Source: Corynebacterium sp. HMSC29G08
Lineage (GTDB): Bacteria; Actinomycetota; Actinomycetes; Mycobacteriales; Mycobacteriaceae
Length of the DNA: 64,000 bases
Direction of reading: 5' to 3'
Assembly: GCF_001806875.1 (NCBI RefSeq)
Contig: NZ_KV786211.1
Coordinates: 1-64,000, forward strand
The translations under genes and the position numbers were made by a program. Positions 34,324 to 42,599 of the stretch are shown here, piece by piece. The notes under the pieces are model-generated. The model saw nothing but the letters and a program-made list of their open reading frames with translations, did not search any database and was not told where the DNA came from. Numbering within the stretch: the stretch's first letter is position 1; each line of letters starts with the position of its first letter.

Positions 34324-34641
34324 ATGACCACGATTATTCGCAATTCTTACCCACGTGCCTCTGTAGCTTCTGAGGTCTGGGATCTTTCGCCTGCAGAAGA
34401 CCGCCGTGTTTCTGCTGGCACCGTCCGTCAACTGCGTGCAGGAAATTCTCCTACACGGTCAGTGCGAGATACGAGTGCAGATGGGTTCGAACCTAGGCGC
34501 GAACACAGCGAAAGTCTCTTTGTTGGTGTGGTGATGGCCACTGCGCTTTTGATCGGTTCACTGTTCGGCGGAGCGTTCGGTGGGGGCGATGAGCCAACAG
34601 CGGGCGAGATAGCGCAGTATTCACACGTTGTCGCGCGTTAG
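34324..34641 (+). CDS. divS: SOS-induced cell division suppressor DivS
   Basis: A 105-residue protein with a charged N-terminal half and one transmembrane helix (LFVGVVMATALLIGSLFGGA, near residues 68-87). DivS, divergent from lexA in C. glutamicum, blocks cell division during DNA damage. Identification is by position, size and topology. AAAGGAG precedes ATG 34324. nrdR follows 48 bases downstream, with its own promoter box. Confidence 0.85.
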   Translation: MTTIIRNSYPRASVASEVWDLSPAEDRRVSAGTVRQLRAGNSPTRSVRDTSADGFEPRREHSESLFVGVVMATALLIGSLFGGAFGGGDEPTAGEIAQYSHVVAR

Positions 34642-34689
34642 ACACAATTCGTTGTACGGCATTGTGGGGCCGGGCTAGGCTTAGGTCTT

Positions 34690-35148
34690 GTGTTTTGCCC
34701 TTTTTGCCACAACGCGCACTCTCGTGTCACGGACTCCCGCACGGTAGAGGCTGGTGCAGCCATTCGCAGACGCCGTGAGTGCACGGAATGCGGGGGGCGT
34801 TTCACCACAGTTGAAAAAGCCGTATTGATGGTGGTGAAGCGAAACGGAGTAAGCGAACCGTTTGACCGCGACAAACTCATTGTTGGCGTGCGGCGCGCCT
34901 GCCAGGGCCGCGACGTGTCAGACGACGCGCTTAAGCGGCTGGCCCAGCAGGTAGAAGAAACCGTGCGAGCTCAAGGCAGTTCGCAGGTGCCAGCAAACCA
35001 AATCGGTTTGGCCGTGCTCGAGCCCTTGCGGGCTTTAGACGAGGTTGCCTACCTGCGCTTCGCCTCCGTATACAAGTCTTTCGAGAGTGCGGACGACTTT
35101 GAGTCAGAGATCCGACTCATGCGCCGCCGAGACCGCGAAGACTTCTAG
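34690..35148 (+). CDS. nrdR: Transcriptional repressor NrdR
   Basis: Represses ribonucleotide reductase genes in response to (d)ATP. The 152-residue protein has the N-terminal zinc ribbon (FCPFC ... CTECGG) and an ATP-cone domain ([16 protein letters not shown]). GTG 34690 lies 8 bases after a TAGGCT box, so the mRNA is likely leaderless. Its stop codon is within a 15-bp tandem duplication shared with the end of convergent hrpA. Confidence 0.95.
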   Translation: MFCPFCHNAHSRVTDSRTVEAGAAIRRRRECTECGGRFTTVEKAVLMVVKRNGVSEPFDRDKLIVGVRRACQGRDVSDDALKRLAQQVEETVRAQGSSQVPANQIGLAVLEPLRALDEVAYLRFASVYKSFESADDFESEIRLMRRRDREDF

Positions 35149-35163
35149 CGCGAAGACTTCTAG
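35134..35163. repeat. 15-bp tandem duplication at the nrdR/hrpA convergent ends
   Basis: CGCGAAGACTTCTAG is repeated exactly (35134-35148 and 35149-35163). The first copy ends with the nrdR stop; the CTAG of the second contains the hrpA stop on the other strand. Confidence 0.95.
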
Positions 35164-38100
35164 CGCAACGCATCAGTCATCTTCTCAATACGGCGCTGGC
35201 TCACCGGCTGAGGCGTGCCAAGGCGCTGCGCGAAGATGCTGACCCGAAGCTCCTCAATCCGCCAGAGAATGTCCTTGTACGCCTTCGACTTTTTCCGGAT
35301 CGCTGGAAGTGTTGCCATCTTTTGCGCCAGGTAGCGCTTTGCGTCATCGATCACCATCTGTCGATCCGCATCTCGGTCCGGATCCATACTCATATCCTCA
35401 AGCCGAATCCGCATCGCCTCGATATATCGCGGCAAGTGCTGCAGATGGCCAGCGCCATGCAAGGTAATCGCATGCTTTGGCAAGTAGAAATCCAGCTGAG
35501 CGCGCATATCTTCAATCGCTGGGCCTTCCCACTTAGCAAGCTCTGCGCGCATATTCGCAAAGTCTGCAAGCCCTGGGGCAATGCCCACGACAATGCGACG
35601 AACCTCGCCCGCCACCTTTGGCTTAATCTCTGCAAGCAGTGCGTCAAACTCCTCAGGTGTACGCACCGCGCCACCGTGGGAGAGCAATAAGTCACGGATG
35701 ACAGCCACGCGGGCGTCCTCCACCAAACCCTTCGCACCACCATGGGGGAAGTGGTCCACCGCGACCTTGTGGCGAAGGGGCAGCCCCTTGGTCATCTGTT
35801 GCGTTGACACCTGAATTTGGCGAAGCAACAGGGTCAGTGTGGCCGTGGTCATCGACGCATCCGCAGCAGCCTTCGTTGGATGCACCGTCACCTTCACGCC
35901 ATCTTTGGTGGCCTCAAGCGCGGGGTAGGCCGTAACCTCATTGCCGTCAATGACCGTAGTTACAGTTTCTGGCACCGCACCCAACGTATCCGCGCTCCAC
36001 GTCTCGACGGTTTCAGATTCGCTGCCACGTGCGCGTTTCGACACCGAGGAACGAATACCGCCCGCCTGCCTTCGACGCAGCGCATTCAAGTCCTTATCAC
36101 TGTCAATGATGTCGCCGCGGCGATCAACTGCTGCGTACGTCATCCGCAGATGCGCAGGCAGTGCATCCGGGCGAAAATCGGAAGCGTTAATGCCGCTGGC
36201 GCCGAGGAGGCGCAGGGCGTTCGTTAAAGCGTCGTCAAGCGGGAGGCCCTCTTCAAGCAGTGGCAATGCACGAGCGGCGAAATCCGGGGCCGGCACAACC
36301 GTTTTGCGAAGCTGCTTAGGCAGGGTGCGGATGAGTTCTGTGAGCAGCTCCTCGCGAAGACCGGGAACCAACCATTCAAAGTCCGCGGCATCAAGACCAG
36401 CCAGCAGCGGCACTGGTACGAGTACGGTGACGCCGTCGAACGGGTCACCCGGCTCAAACTTGTAACGCAGCTCATAGGCTATAGATCCCTGCTGCAATAC
36501 CTCGGGAAACGCGACTTCGGAGGTATCAATGCCGTCTGAGTCCAGCAGTCGTTCCGGATCAAAATCCAGGTAGTGCTTGTCTTTACTGCGCTGCTTCTTC
36601 CACCAAGAGTCAAAGTGGCGTGCAGTTGTGACATCAGCCGGCAGCTTTGAGTCGTAGAACTCAAACAGTGTGTCCTCATCGACTACCAGACCGCGTCGAC
36701 GCACCTTTTCCTCAACCTCGGCGGCATCGGCCAGCATCGCTTCATTGTGCTCGATGAACATGTGATGGCGATTCCAATCGCCGCCAATCAGTGCGTGGCG
36801 GATAAACATGTTTCGCGCACCTGCCGGGTCCACCCGGTGGTAGGGCACAAGGCGATCGCGCACGATGGTTACGCCATAAAGCATGGTCTTTTCGTGCACC
36901 ATTGCGGCAGAGCGCTTGCGGGACCACACCGGCTCCGAATAGTTGCGCCGCAGCAGGTCGCCTGCAGCCCGCTCCACCCACGCTGGCTCAATCTTGGCCA
37001 CGTCACGCGCGAACAGGCGCGAGGTTTCCACCAACTCCGCGGCCATCACAAACTCTGGGGGCTTTTTGCTTATCGACGACCCCGGGAAGATCACAAACCG
37101 CGTCCCCCGAGCTCCGTTGTATTCCTTGGAACCCCCGTCACGCGCACCGATGTTGGACAGCAACCCGGTCAGCAGCGACTGGTGGATGGAGTCAGCATCA
37201 CGATTCTCGTTCTGGCTGTTCCAGCCCTTCCAACCCAGTTGCTTTTCCACGTCGCGAAGCTGACGCACCAAGTCGTACCACTCACGAATGCGCATGTAGT
37301 GCAGAAATTCGCGCTTCATCCGCTTGCGAAACGCGTTGCCGGAAAGCTCGTCGCGGGAATCTGTAATGTAATCCCATAGCTTGAGCGCTGAGAGAAAGTC
37401 AGATTCCTTGTCTTTGAAGCGCGCGTGTGCCTGGTCGGCCTGGGCCTGGAACTCAAGCGGGCGTTCGCGCACATCTTGGATGGTCATGTAAGCGACGAGC
37501 ACTGTGACGTCTTCAAGCACGCCCATGCGATCAGCCTCAACCAGCATGCGGGCCATCTTTGGGTCTACCGGGATACGCGCAATGTCGCGGCCGATGTTGG
37601 TGAGCACTGGCGCGCCGCCGCGTTCTTTATCCCCAATGGCGCCGAGCTCATGCAGGATAAGCAGACCGTCCCGAATCGCCTTCGGGTCAGGTGCCTGGAT
37701 GAAAGGAAACTCCGCAACATCACCAAGGCGCAGCGAGATCATCTGCAAAATCACCGACGCCAAGTTGGTACGCAGAATCTCCGGGTCCGTGAACTCAGCG
37801 CGCGCGTTGAAGTTCTCCTCCGAGTACAAACGGATGGCAATACCGTCTGCAACACGTCCTGAGCGGCCTGAGCGCTGGTTTGCAGACGCCTGGGAAATCT
37901 CCTCAATCGGTAGGCGCTGAACCTTTGTGCGCGTGGAATAGCGCGAAATACGCGCAAGGCCGGTGTCAACCACGTAGTGAATGCCTGGCACCGTCAGGGA
38001 GGTCTCAGCGATGTTGGTAGACAGCACAATGCGCCTGCCAGAATGTGGCGAAAAGACTCGGTGCTGCTCCGCGTTGGAGAGACGCCCAAACAGCGGCACC

Positions 38101-39023
38101 ACCTCGACGCCACGCCAGTGCTTCTTCTCAATCGCCTCCATGCAGTCACGGATGTCACGCTCAGATGCGAAGAAGCACAAGATGTCGCCGTCGCCTTCGC
38201 GCATAAGCTCCGCGCAGGCGTCCACGACACCGTCAATCATGTCGGTATCCGCTAGTCCGTCTTCACCTTCCAGTGGACGGTAGCGGATCTCAACAGGGTA
38301 GGTTCGCCCAGAAACCTCAATGATTGGTGCCGGGTTGCCGTGTTTGTCCTTGAAGTGGTTCGCAAACGCCTCAGGATCAATCGTTGCTGAGGTGATGATC
38401 ACCTTGAGATCCGGTCGCTTCGGCAGGAGCCGCTTGAGGTAGCCCAGTAAGAAATCAATGTTCAGTGATCGTTCGTGAGCCTCGTCGATGATGATCGTGT
38501 CGTAGGCATTCAAGAACCGGTCCCGCTGCATCTCCGCCAGCAAGATACCGTCTGTCATCAGCTTGACTGCGGTGGAGTCTGACACTCGATCATCAAAGCG
38601 AATGGCGTAGCCCACGGACTGGCCAATGTCTTGGCCCAGCTCATCTGCGATGCGTTCAGCCACGGTTCGCGCAGCCAGCCTGCGCGGCTGCGTATGCCCG
38701 ATGATGCCGCGGCGACCACGGCCCATCTCCAGCAGCATCTTTGGAATCTGGGTGGTTTTGCCCGAACCGGTTTCACCCGCGATTACCACAACCTGGTTGT
38801 CGCGCACAGCAGCCACGATGTCATCGCGGCGTGCGGAGACCGGAAGCTGCTCCGGGTAGGTGATTTCGGGCACCAACGCGTCACGGCTTGCGACAATTGC
38901 CGCAGCCTGCTGCATATCGTTGGCAATCTGTGCGCGTGCCGCATCCGACTTTGCGTTTCTTAAACGCCGGCGAAACCGGCGTTCATCCGCGATAGTGAGC
39001 TGGTTAAACCTGGTCTTATTCAT
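35160..39023 (-). CDS. hrpA: ATP-dependent RNA helicase HrpA
   Basis: A large DEAH-box helicase of 1287 residues, full length for the family. Motif I GETGSGKTTQIP lies near residue 82, motif II DEAHERSLN near 177, SATID (motif III), and QRSGRSGRVADG (motif VI) near 398. These are followed by the HA2/OB region and the long DUF3418 C-terminal part characteristic of HrpA. HrpA resolves stalled or collided ribosomes and processes mRNA in other bacteria. Its ATG overlaps the oxyR stop by 8 bases, giving an oxyR-hrpA operon, as known in corynebacteria. Confidence 0.94.
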   Translation of the reverse strand: MNKTRFNQLTIADERRFRRRLRNAKSDAARAQIANDMQQAAAIVASRDALVPEITYPEQLPVSARRDDIVAAVRDNQVVVIAGETGSGKTTQIPKMLLEMGRGRRGIIGHTQPRRLAARTVAERIADELGQDIGQSVGYAIRFDDRVSDSTAVKLMTDGILLAEMQRDRFLNAYDTIIIDEAHERSLNIDFLLGYLKRLLPKRPDLKVIITSATIDPEAFANHFKDKHGNPAPIIEVSGRTYPVEIRYRPLEGEDGLADTDMIDGVVDACAELMREGDGDILCFFASERDIRDCMEAIEKKHWRGVEVVPLFGRLSNAEQHRVFSPHSGRRIVLSTNIAETSLTVPGIHYVVDTGLARISRYSTRTKVQRLPIEEISQASANQRSGRSGRVADGIAIRLYSEENFNARAEFTDPEILRTNLASVILQMISLRLGDVAEFPFIQAPDPKAIRDGLLILHELGAIGDKERGGAPVLTNIGRDIARIPVDPKMARMLVEADRMGVLEDVTVLVAYMTIQDVRERPLEFQAQADQAHARFKDKESDFLSALKLWDYITDSRDELSGNAFRKRMKREFLHYMRIREWYDLVRQLRDVEKQLGWKGWNSQNENRDADSIHQSLLTGLLSNIGARDGGSKEYNGARGTRFVIFPGSSISKKPPEFVMAAELVETSRLFARDVAKIEPAWVERAAGDLLRRNYSEPVWSRKRSAAMVHEKTMLYGVTIVRDRLVPYHRVDPAGARNMFIRHALIGGDWNRHHMFIEHNEAMLADAAEVEEKVRRRGLVVDEDTLFEFYDSKLPADVTTARHFDSWWKKQRSKDKHYLDFDPERLLDSDGIDTSEVAFPEVLQQGSIAYELRYKFEPGDPFDGVTVLVPVPLLAGLDAADFEWLVPGLREELLTELIRTLPKQLRKTVVPAPDFAARALPLLEEGLPLDDALTNALRLLGASGINASDFRPDALPAHLRMTYAAVDRRGDIIDSDKDLNALRRRQAGGIRSSVSKRARGSESETVETWSADTLGAVPETVTTVIDGNEVTAYPALEATKDGVKVTVHPTKAAADASMTTATLTLLLRQIQVSTQQMTKGLPLRHKVAVDHFPHGGAKGLVEDARVAVIRDLLLSHGGAVRTPEEFDALLAEIKPKVAGEVRRIVVGIAPGLADFANMRAELAKWEGPAIEDMRAQLDFYLPKHAITLHGAGHLQHLPRYIEAMRIRLEDMSMDPDRDADRQMVIDDAKRYLAQKMATLPAIRKKSKAYKDILWRIEELRVSIFAQRLGTPQPVSQRRIEKMTDALR

Positions 39024-39966
39024 ATTCAGGCCACGAGTCTACGGCAGACTCGTAAGCACGCTTGATTATGCTCCCAAGCTCAGCGAAATGGTCTTTGCGT
39101 ATGGACGCCGTGCGGAAAACCACGCCGACCTCCCTGTCCGCGCCCGAGTCTTGTGCGAACTGGGCAACTGAAAGATTTGGCCTGTGGCACTCCGCCGCAA
39201 GCGCCGAGGCTGGCAGCAGCGTTGCTCCCATGCCAGCAACAACCATCTGCACCACCGTCGTAAGCGACGAGGCACGTGCCACAGCATGCGCGTGTGCGGT
39301 GTTGGCAACGCCGGCAGTCTTGCATAGGTCAATGACCTGGTCGCGGAGACAGTGACCGTCGTCAAGCAGCAAAAGCTCTAGCTGGCCAAGATCATCCAAC
39401 GCCAGATCGCGCTTGCCGGCTAGCGGGTGATCCTTGGGCATTACAGCAGCGAACGGCTCGCTGTACAGCGGGAGTGCTTCGAGCCCAGGGGTATCTGTGG
39501 GTAGGGCGATGAGTGCGACGTCAATGAGGCCATCGCGCAGTTTCGCCAGAAGGCGCTCGGTCTTCTCCTCGACTACCTGTAGCTCAGTCTGCGGAAACTC
39601 GTCAGCAATCAGCGGTAGCAAGTGGGGTAGGAGGTATGGGGCGATGGTGGGGATGATGCCAAGCGTCAACGGGCCTGCAAACGGATCAGCTGCGCCACGG
39701 GCGCGTACCACCAGAGCTTCAGCTGCATGAATTGCAGCCTTTGCGTCCGGAAGTAGTGCCTCACCGGTAGCGGTAACGATTACCTTGCGGGTGGAGCGTT
39801 CGATGAGCTGCACCCCCAAGCCCTCCTCCAATGCGGCAAGCCCTTGGGATAGCGAGGGTTGGGAAATGCCGAGCTTGGCCGCTGCGGAACCGAAGTGCTT
39901 TTGTTCGGCAACGGTGACAAAAGATCGAAGTTGCGACAGGGTTGGCCTGAACTCTCTATTGGGCAT
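39016..39966 (-). CDS. oxyR: Peroxide-sensing LysR regulator OxyR
   Basis: This 316-residue LysR protein has an N-terminal winged helix (KHFGSAAAKLGISQPSLSQG). Its sensor domain contains two cysteines in the OxyR arrangement, Cys206 (LDDGHCLRDQ) and Cys215 (VIDLCKTAG), which form a disulphide on peroxide exposure. It is divergent from ahpC-ahpD, the mycobacterial oxyR-ahpCD layout, and overlaps hrpA downstream. It probably controls ahpC through the 104-bp intergenic region. Confidence 0.93.
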   Translation of the reverse strand: MPNREFRPTLSQLRSFVTVAEQKHFGSAAAKLGISQPSLSQGLAALEEGLGVQLIERSTRKVIVTATGEALLPDAKAAIHAAEALVVRARGAADPFAGPLTLGIIPTIAPYLLPHLLPLIADEFPQTELQVVEEKTERLLAKLRDGLIDVALIALPTDTPGLEALPLYSEPFAAVMPKDHPLAGKRDLALDDLGQLELLLLDDGHCLRDQVIDLCKTAGVANTAHAHAVARASSLTTVVQMVVAGMGATLLPASALAAECHRPNLSVAQFAQDSGADREVGVVFRTASIRKDHFAELGSIIKRAYESAVDSWPEYE

Positions 39967-40070
39967 GCCTATTAGCGTACAACATCTTTATAAGTTTCTC
40001 TTGCATGTCTTGGAGAGTTGTGGCACACTTGTTGGCGTACCACCCAAATCACAACCCCAGGAGGTTTGTA

Positions 40071-40667
40071 ATGCCGATCATGACCGTTGGAGAACGTTTC
40101 CCGGAGTTTGATCTCATCGCACTGAAGGGCGGCAACCTCAAGGCTGCTAACGCATCCACCCCGGATGACTACTTTGAGCGTGTTTCCCTGGACAAGTACG
40201 AAGGCAAGTGGAAGATCGTCTTCTTCTACCCGAAGGACTTCACCTTCGTCTGCCCGACCGAGATCGCTGCCTTTGGCAAGCTGAACGAGGAGTTTGAGGA
40301 TCGCGACACCCAGGTGCTCGGCGGCTCCACCGACAACGAGTTCTCCCACTTCAACTGGCGTGCAACCCACGAAGAGCTGCTGGACATCCCGTTCCCGATG
40401 TTCTCCGACATTCGCCACGACCTGATCCGCGCGCTCGGTGTTGAAAACGCAGACGGCGTGGCAGACCGTGCAACCTTCATCATCGATCCGGACGGCATCA
40501 TCCAGTTCGTGTCCGTCACCCCAGACGCTGTTGGCCGCAACGTTGATGAGGTTCTTCGCGTGCTTGACGCACTGCAGTCCGAAGAGGTCTGTGCATGTGA
40601 CTGGCAGAAGAACGACCCGACCAAGAACATCGACAAGATGGCAGTGGTCCAGGAGTCCCTGCAGTAA
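40071..40667 (+). CDS. ahpC: Alkyl hydroperoxide reductase subunit AhpC (peroxiredoxin)
   Basis: A 2-Cys peroxiredoxin of 198 residues reducing peroxides. The peroxidatic Cys61 is in DFTFVCPTEIAAF; Cys174 and Cys176 (EEVCACDW) lie where M. tuberculosis AhpC has its extra pair, indicating the AhpD-dependent type. A strong AGGAGG precedes ATG 40071, so the longer open frame from 40005 is rejected. ahpD follows after a stem-loop. Divergent oxyR is the expected regulator. Confidence 0.96.
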   Translation: MPIMTVGERFPEFDLIALKGGNLKAANASTPDDYFERVSLDKYEGKWKIVFFYPKDFTFVCPTEIAAFGKLNEEFEDRDTQVLGGSTDNEFSHFNWRATHEELLDIPFPMFSDIRHDLIRALGVENADGVADRATFIIDPDGIIQFVSVTPDAVGRNVDEVLRVLDALQSEEVCACDWQKNDPTKNIDKMAVVQESLQ

Positions 40668-40690
40668 TTCAACTGCTGTAGTTTCCGTCT

Positions 40691-40725
40691 CGCCCCGCGC
40701 TCCGCAGAGCTGGAACGTCGGGGCG
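40691..40725 (+). terminator. Stem-loop between ahpC and ahpD
   Basis: CGCCCCG (40691-40697) pairs with CGGGGCG (40719-40725) around a 21-base loop that itself can fold. Only a short T-poor tail follows. This may partly terminate transcription or stabilise the ahpC message, favouring AhpC over AhpD. Confidence 0.55.
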
Positions 40726-40752
40726 TTCCCATAACTATTGAGAGGATAAAAT

Positions 40753-41277
40753 ATGTCTATTGAGAACCTGCGCAACGCACTTCCGGAGTACGCCAAGGAC
40801 CAGAAGCTGAACCTTGGTTCCCTGACCCGCTCCACCGAGCTCAACGAGCAGCAGCTGTGGGGCACGCTGGTGGCCTCTGCTGCAGCTACCCGCAACGCAA
40901 CCGTGATTTCTGAGATCACCGATGAGGCGAAGGAGCACCTCTCCGAGGAAGCTATCGACGCAGCGTTTGGCGCAGCCACCGTTATGGCTATGAACAACGT
41001 TGCCTACCGCGCTAAGAACTGGTTGGGCGATGACTACGCCCAGGTCAAGTTCGGCCTGCGCATGAACATCATTTCCAAGCCTGGTGTGGACAAGGTGGAC
41101 TTCGAGCTGTGGTCTTTGGCCGTATCCGCTGTCAATGGCTGTGAGCACTGTGCTGTTGCCCACGCAAACGAGGTTCGTGAAGGCGGCTTGACCAAGGAGC
41201 AGGTTTGGGAAGCAGTTAAGGTGGCCGCCGTGGTCCAGGCTGTCGCCCAGACCATCGCTATTGAAGACGCACGCTAG
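40753..41277 (+). CDS. ahpD: Alkyl hydroperoxidase AhpD
   Basis: A 174-residue all-helical protein that reduces AhpC through a CxxC pair. Cys130, Cys133 and His137 ([13 protein letters not shown]) fall at the positions of the catalytic residues of M. tuberculosis AhpD. AGAGGA precedes ATG 40753. The pair with ahpC suggests the dihydrolipoamide-linked peroxidase system known from mycobacteria. Confidence 0.95.
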   Translation: MSIENLRNALPEYAKDQKLNLGSLTRSTELNEQQLWGTLVASAAATRNATVISEITDEAKEHLSEEAIDAAFGAATVMAMNNVAYRAKNWLGDDYAQVKFGLRMNIISKPGVDKVDFELWSLAVSAVNGCEHCAVAHANEVREGGLTKEQVWEAVKVAAVVQAVAQTIAIEDAR

Positions 41278-41290
41278 AGCGTCGCCCTAG

Positions 41291-41312
41291 CGCGTGGAGC
41301 GAGATCCACGCG
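41291..41312. terminator. Hairpin between ahpD and convergent dadA
   Basis: CGCGTGGA (41291-41298) pairs with TCCACGCG (41305-41312), loop GCGAGA. It lies 14 bases after the ahpD stop and just before the dadA 3' end, so it can serve both convergent genes. Confidence 0.65.
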
Positions 41313-41334
41313 TTAGATCTCACCTAGATCTCAC

Positions 41335-42582
41335 CTAGATTCCGACCCAGTGCCCGCGCAGCGGGTCAAACGGGTCCAAGATGGGGTCGGTCTTTCCAGT
41401 AGCAATCTGCTGAGCAAGCAGCTTGCCGGAGACCGGCCCCAAAACAATGCCCCACATACCGTGGCCGCCGTTGACGTATACGTTGGGCACCTTCGTGCGG
41501 CCGACCAACGGCAAGCCGTCCGGGGTAACTGGGCGCGACCCCACCCACTCATCCTGACGGCTGTCCCAATCCACGCCCTGGAACATGGGCTTGGTGGTGT
41601 GGATGATCGAATCAATACGACCTGGCTGGAACGGCTCGTCCGGCCCGCGGAACTCCATGGTGCCGGCTACGCGGAAACGGCCCTCGTAGGGAGTACATGC
41701 CACCTTTTGCTCCGGTAGATACACCGGACACGTGGCTGGCTTATCAGTTTCCACGCTGAAGGAATACCCGCGGCCTGCCTGCACCATCGTGGTTACCCCA
41801 AGCTGATGGGACAGTTTTGGCAGCCACGCACCAGTAGCAACAACTACCACGTCCGGGTTGAGCCATTCGCCCGTAGAAAGCTTGACTGCAGGCTTGCGAG
41901 TGGAGCGGACCTCCACAACCTCAACACCCGTGGTGATCGTGCCGCCGCGCTCCTCAACAGAGGCCGCGATAGCCTCACAGTAAGGGCCAGGCTCGATGTA
42001 GCGCTGGCCGTCCAGCTTGTAGATCGCCCCGACCTTCTCGGTAAGCATGGGCGCGAACTCACGTGCACGTTCAAGCGAAATCTTTTCAAACGGGATGTCC
42101 TGGCCGTGACGGATAGCACCTTCGACCTCTCCAAGGAAGCCCTTTGCATCCTTCTCCTTGGCAAACCCCACTATGAATGGCGCAGGGTGGCTGGTGGCCT
42201 TCACACCACCCGCCTCAAGCTCATCAAACGCTGCCAGCGCCGCCAAGTCTGCCTGGGTCAGGCCCGCCATGGTGGTATCCCATGCGCGAGGGGTGGCATG
42301 AGCCATGAATTGGGCGACGAATGCCCACAGTTTTGCATCTACCCGCACTGGCACATCGAGAGCCGCGTGCTTATCAAACAGTGCGGTGGGGCCGTAGCGC
42401 CACAAACTTGGGTGTGAGAGGGGAATGGTCTTGCCTGGTGCCAGCCAGCCTGCGTTGCCCCAAGAGGCACCGCCGGCTACGCCGACACGATCAACAACCT
42501 CAACCTCATATCCGTACTCTTGTAAGTGCCACGCTGTGGCAAGGCCGGTCATGCCGGCGCCGATAACCAATGCCGTAGTCAT
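41335..42582 (-). CDS. dadA: FAD-dependent D-amino acid dehydrogenase
   Basis: A 415-residue DAO/DadA-family oxidoreductase. The N-terminal FAD-binding motif is VIGAGMTGLATAWHL, followed by GGASWGNAGWLAPG, a DadA-like block. Near the C-terminus GSRPVTPDGLPLVGRT and NGGHGMWGIVLGP complete the FAD site. D-amino acid dehydrogenases oxidise D-amino acids to keto acids at the membrane. It starts 17 bases after the helicase gene in the same direction. Two 11-bp tandem copies lie at its stop codon. Glycine/sarcosine oxidase-type activity is an alternative. Confidence 0.82.
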   Translation of the reverse strand: MTTALVIGAGMTGLATAWHLQEYGYEVEVVDRVGVAGGASWGNAGWLAPGKTIPLSHPSLWRYGPTALFDKHAALDVPVRVDAKLWAFVAQFMAHATPRAWDTTMAGLTQADLAALAAFDELEAGGVKATSHPAPFIVGFAKEKDAKGFLGEVEGAIRHGQDIPFEKISLERAREFAPMLTEKVGAIYKLDGQRYIEPGPYCEAIAASVEERGGTITTGVEVVEVRSTRKPAVKLSTGEWLNPDVVVVATGAWLPKLSHQLGVTTMVQAGRGYSFSVETDKPATCPVYLPEQKVACTPYEGRFRVAGTMEFRGPDEPFQPGRIDSIIHTTKPMFQGVDWDSRQDEWVGSRPVTPDGLPLVGRTKVPNVYVNGGHGMWGIVLGPVSGKLLAQQIATGKTDPILDPFDPLRGHWVGI

Positions 42583-42599
42583 ACGGCAGAATCTACCGG

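Noticed and set aside
36747-37379. 210-codon plus-strand frame opposite hrpA
   Set aside because: Shadow of the helicase gene; no initiation signals or recognisable domain.
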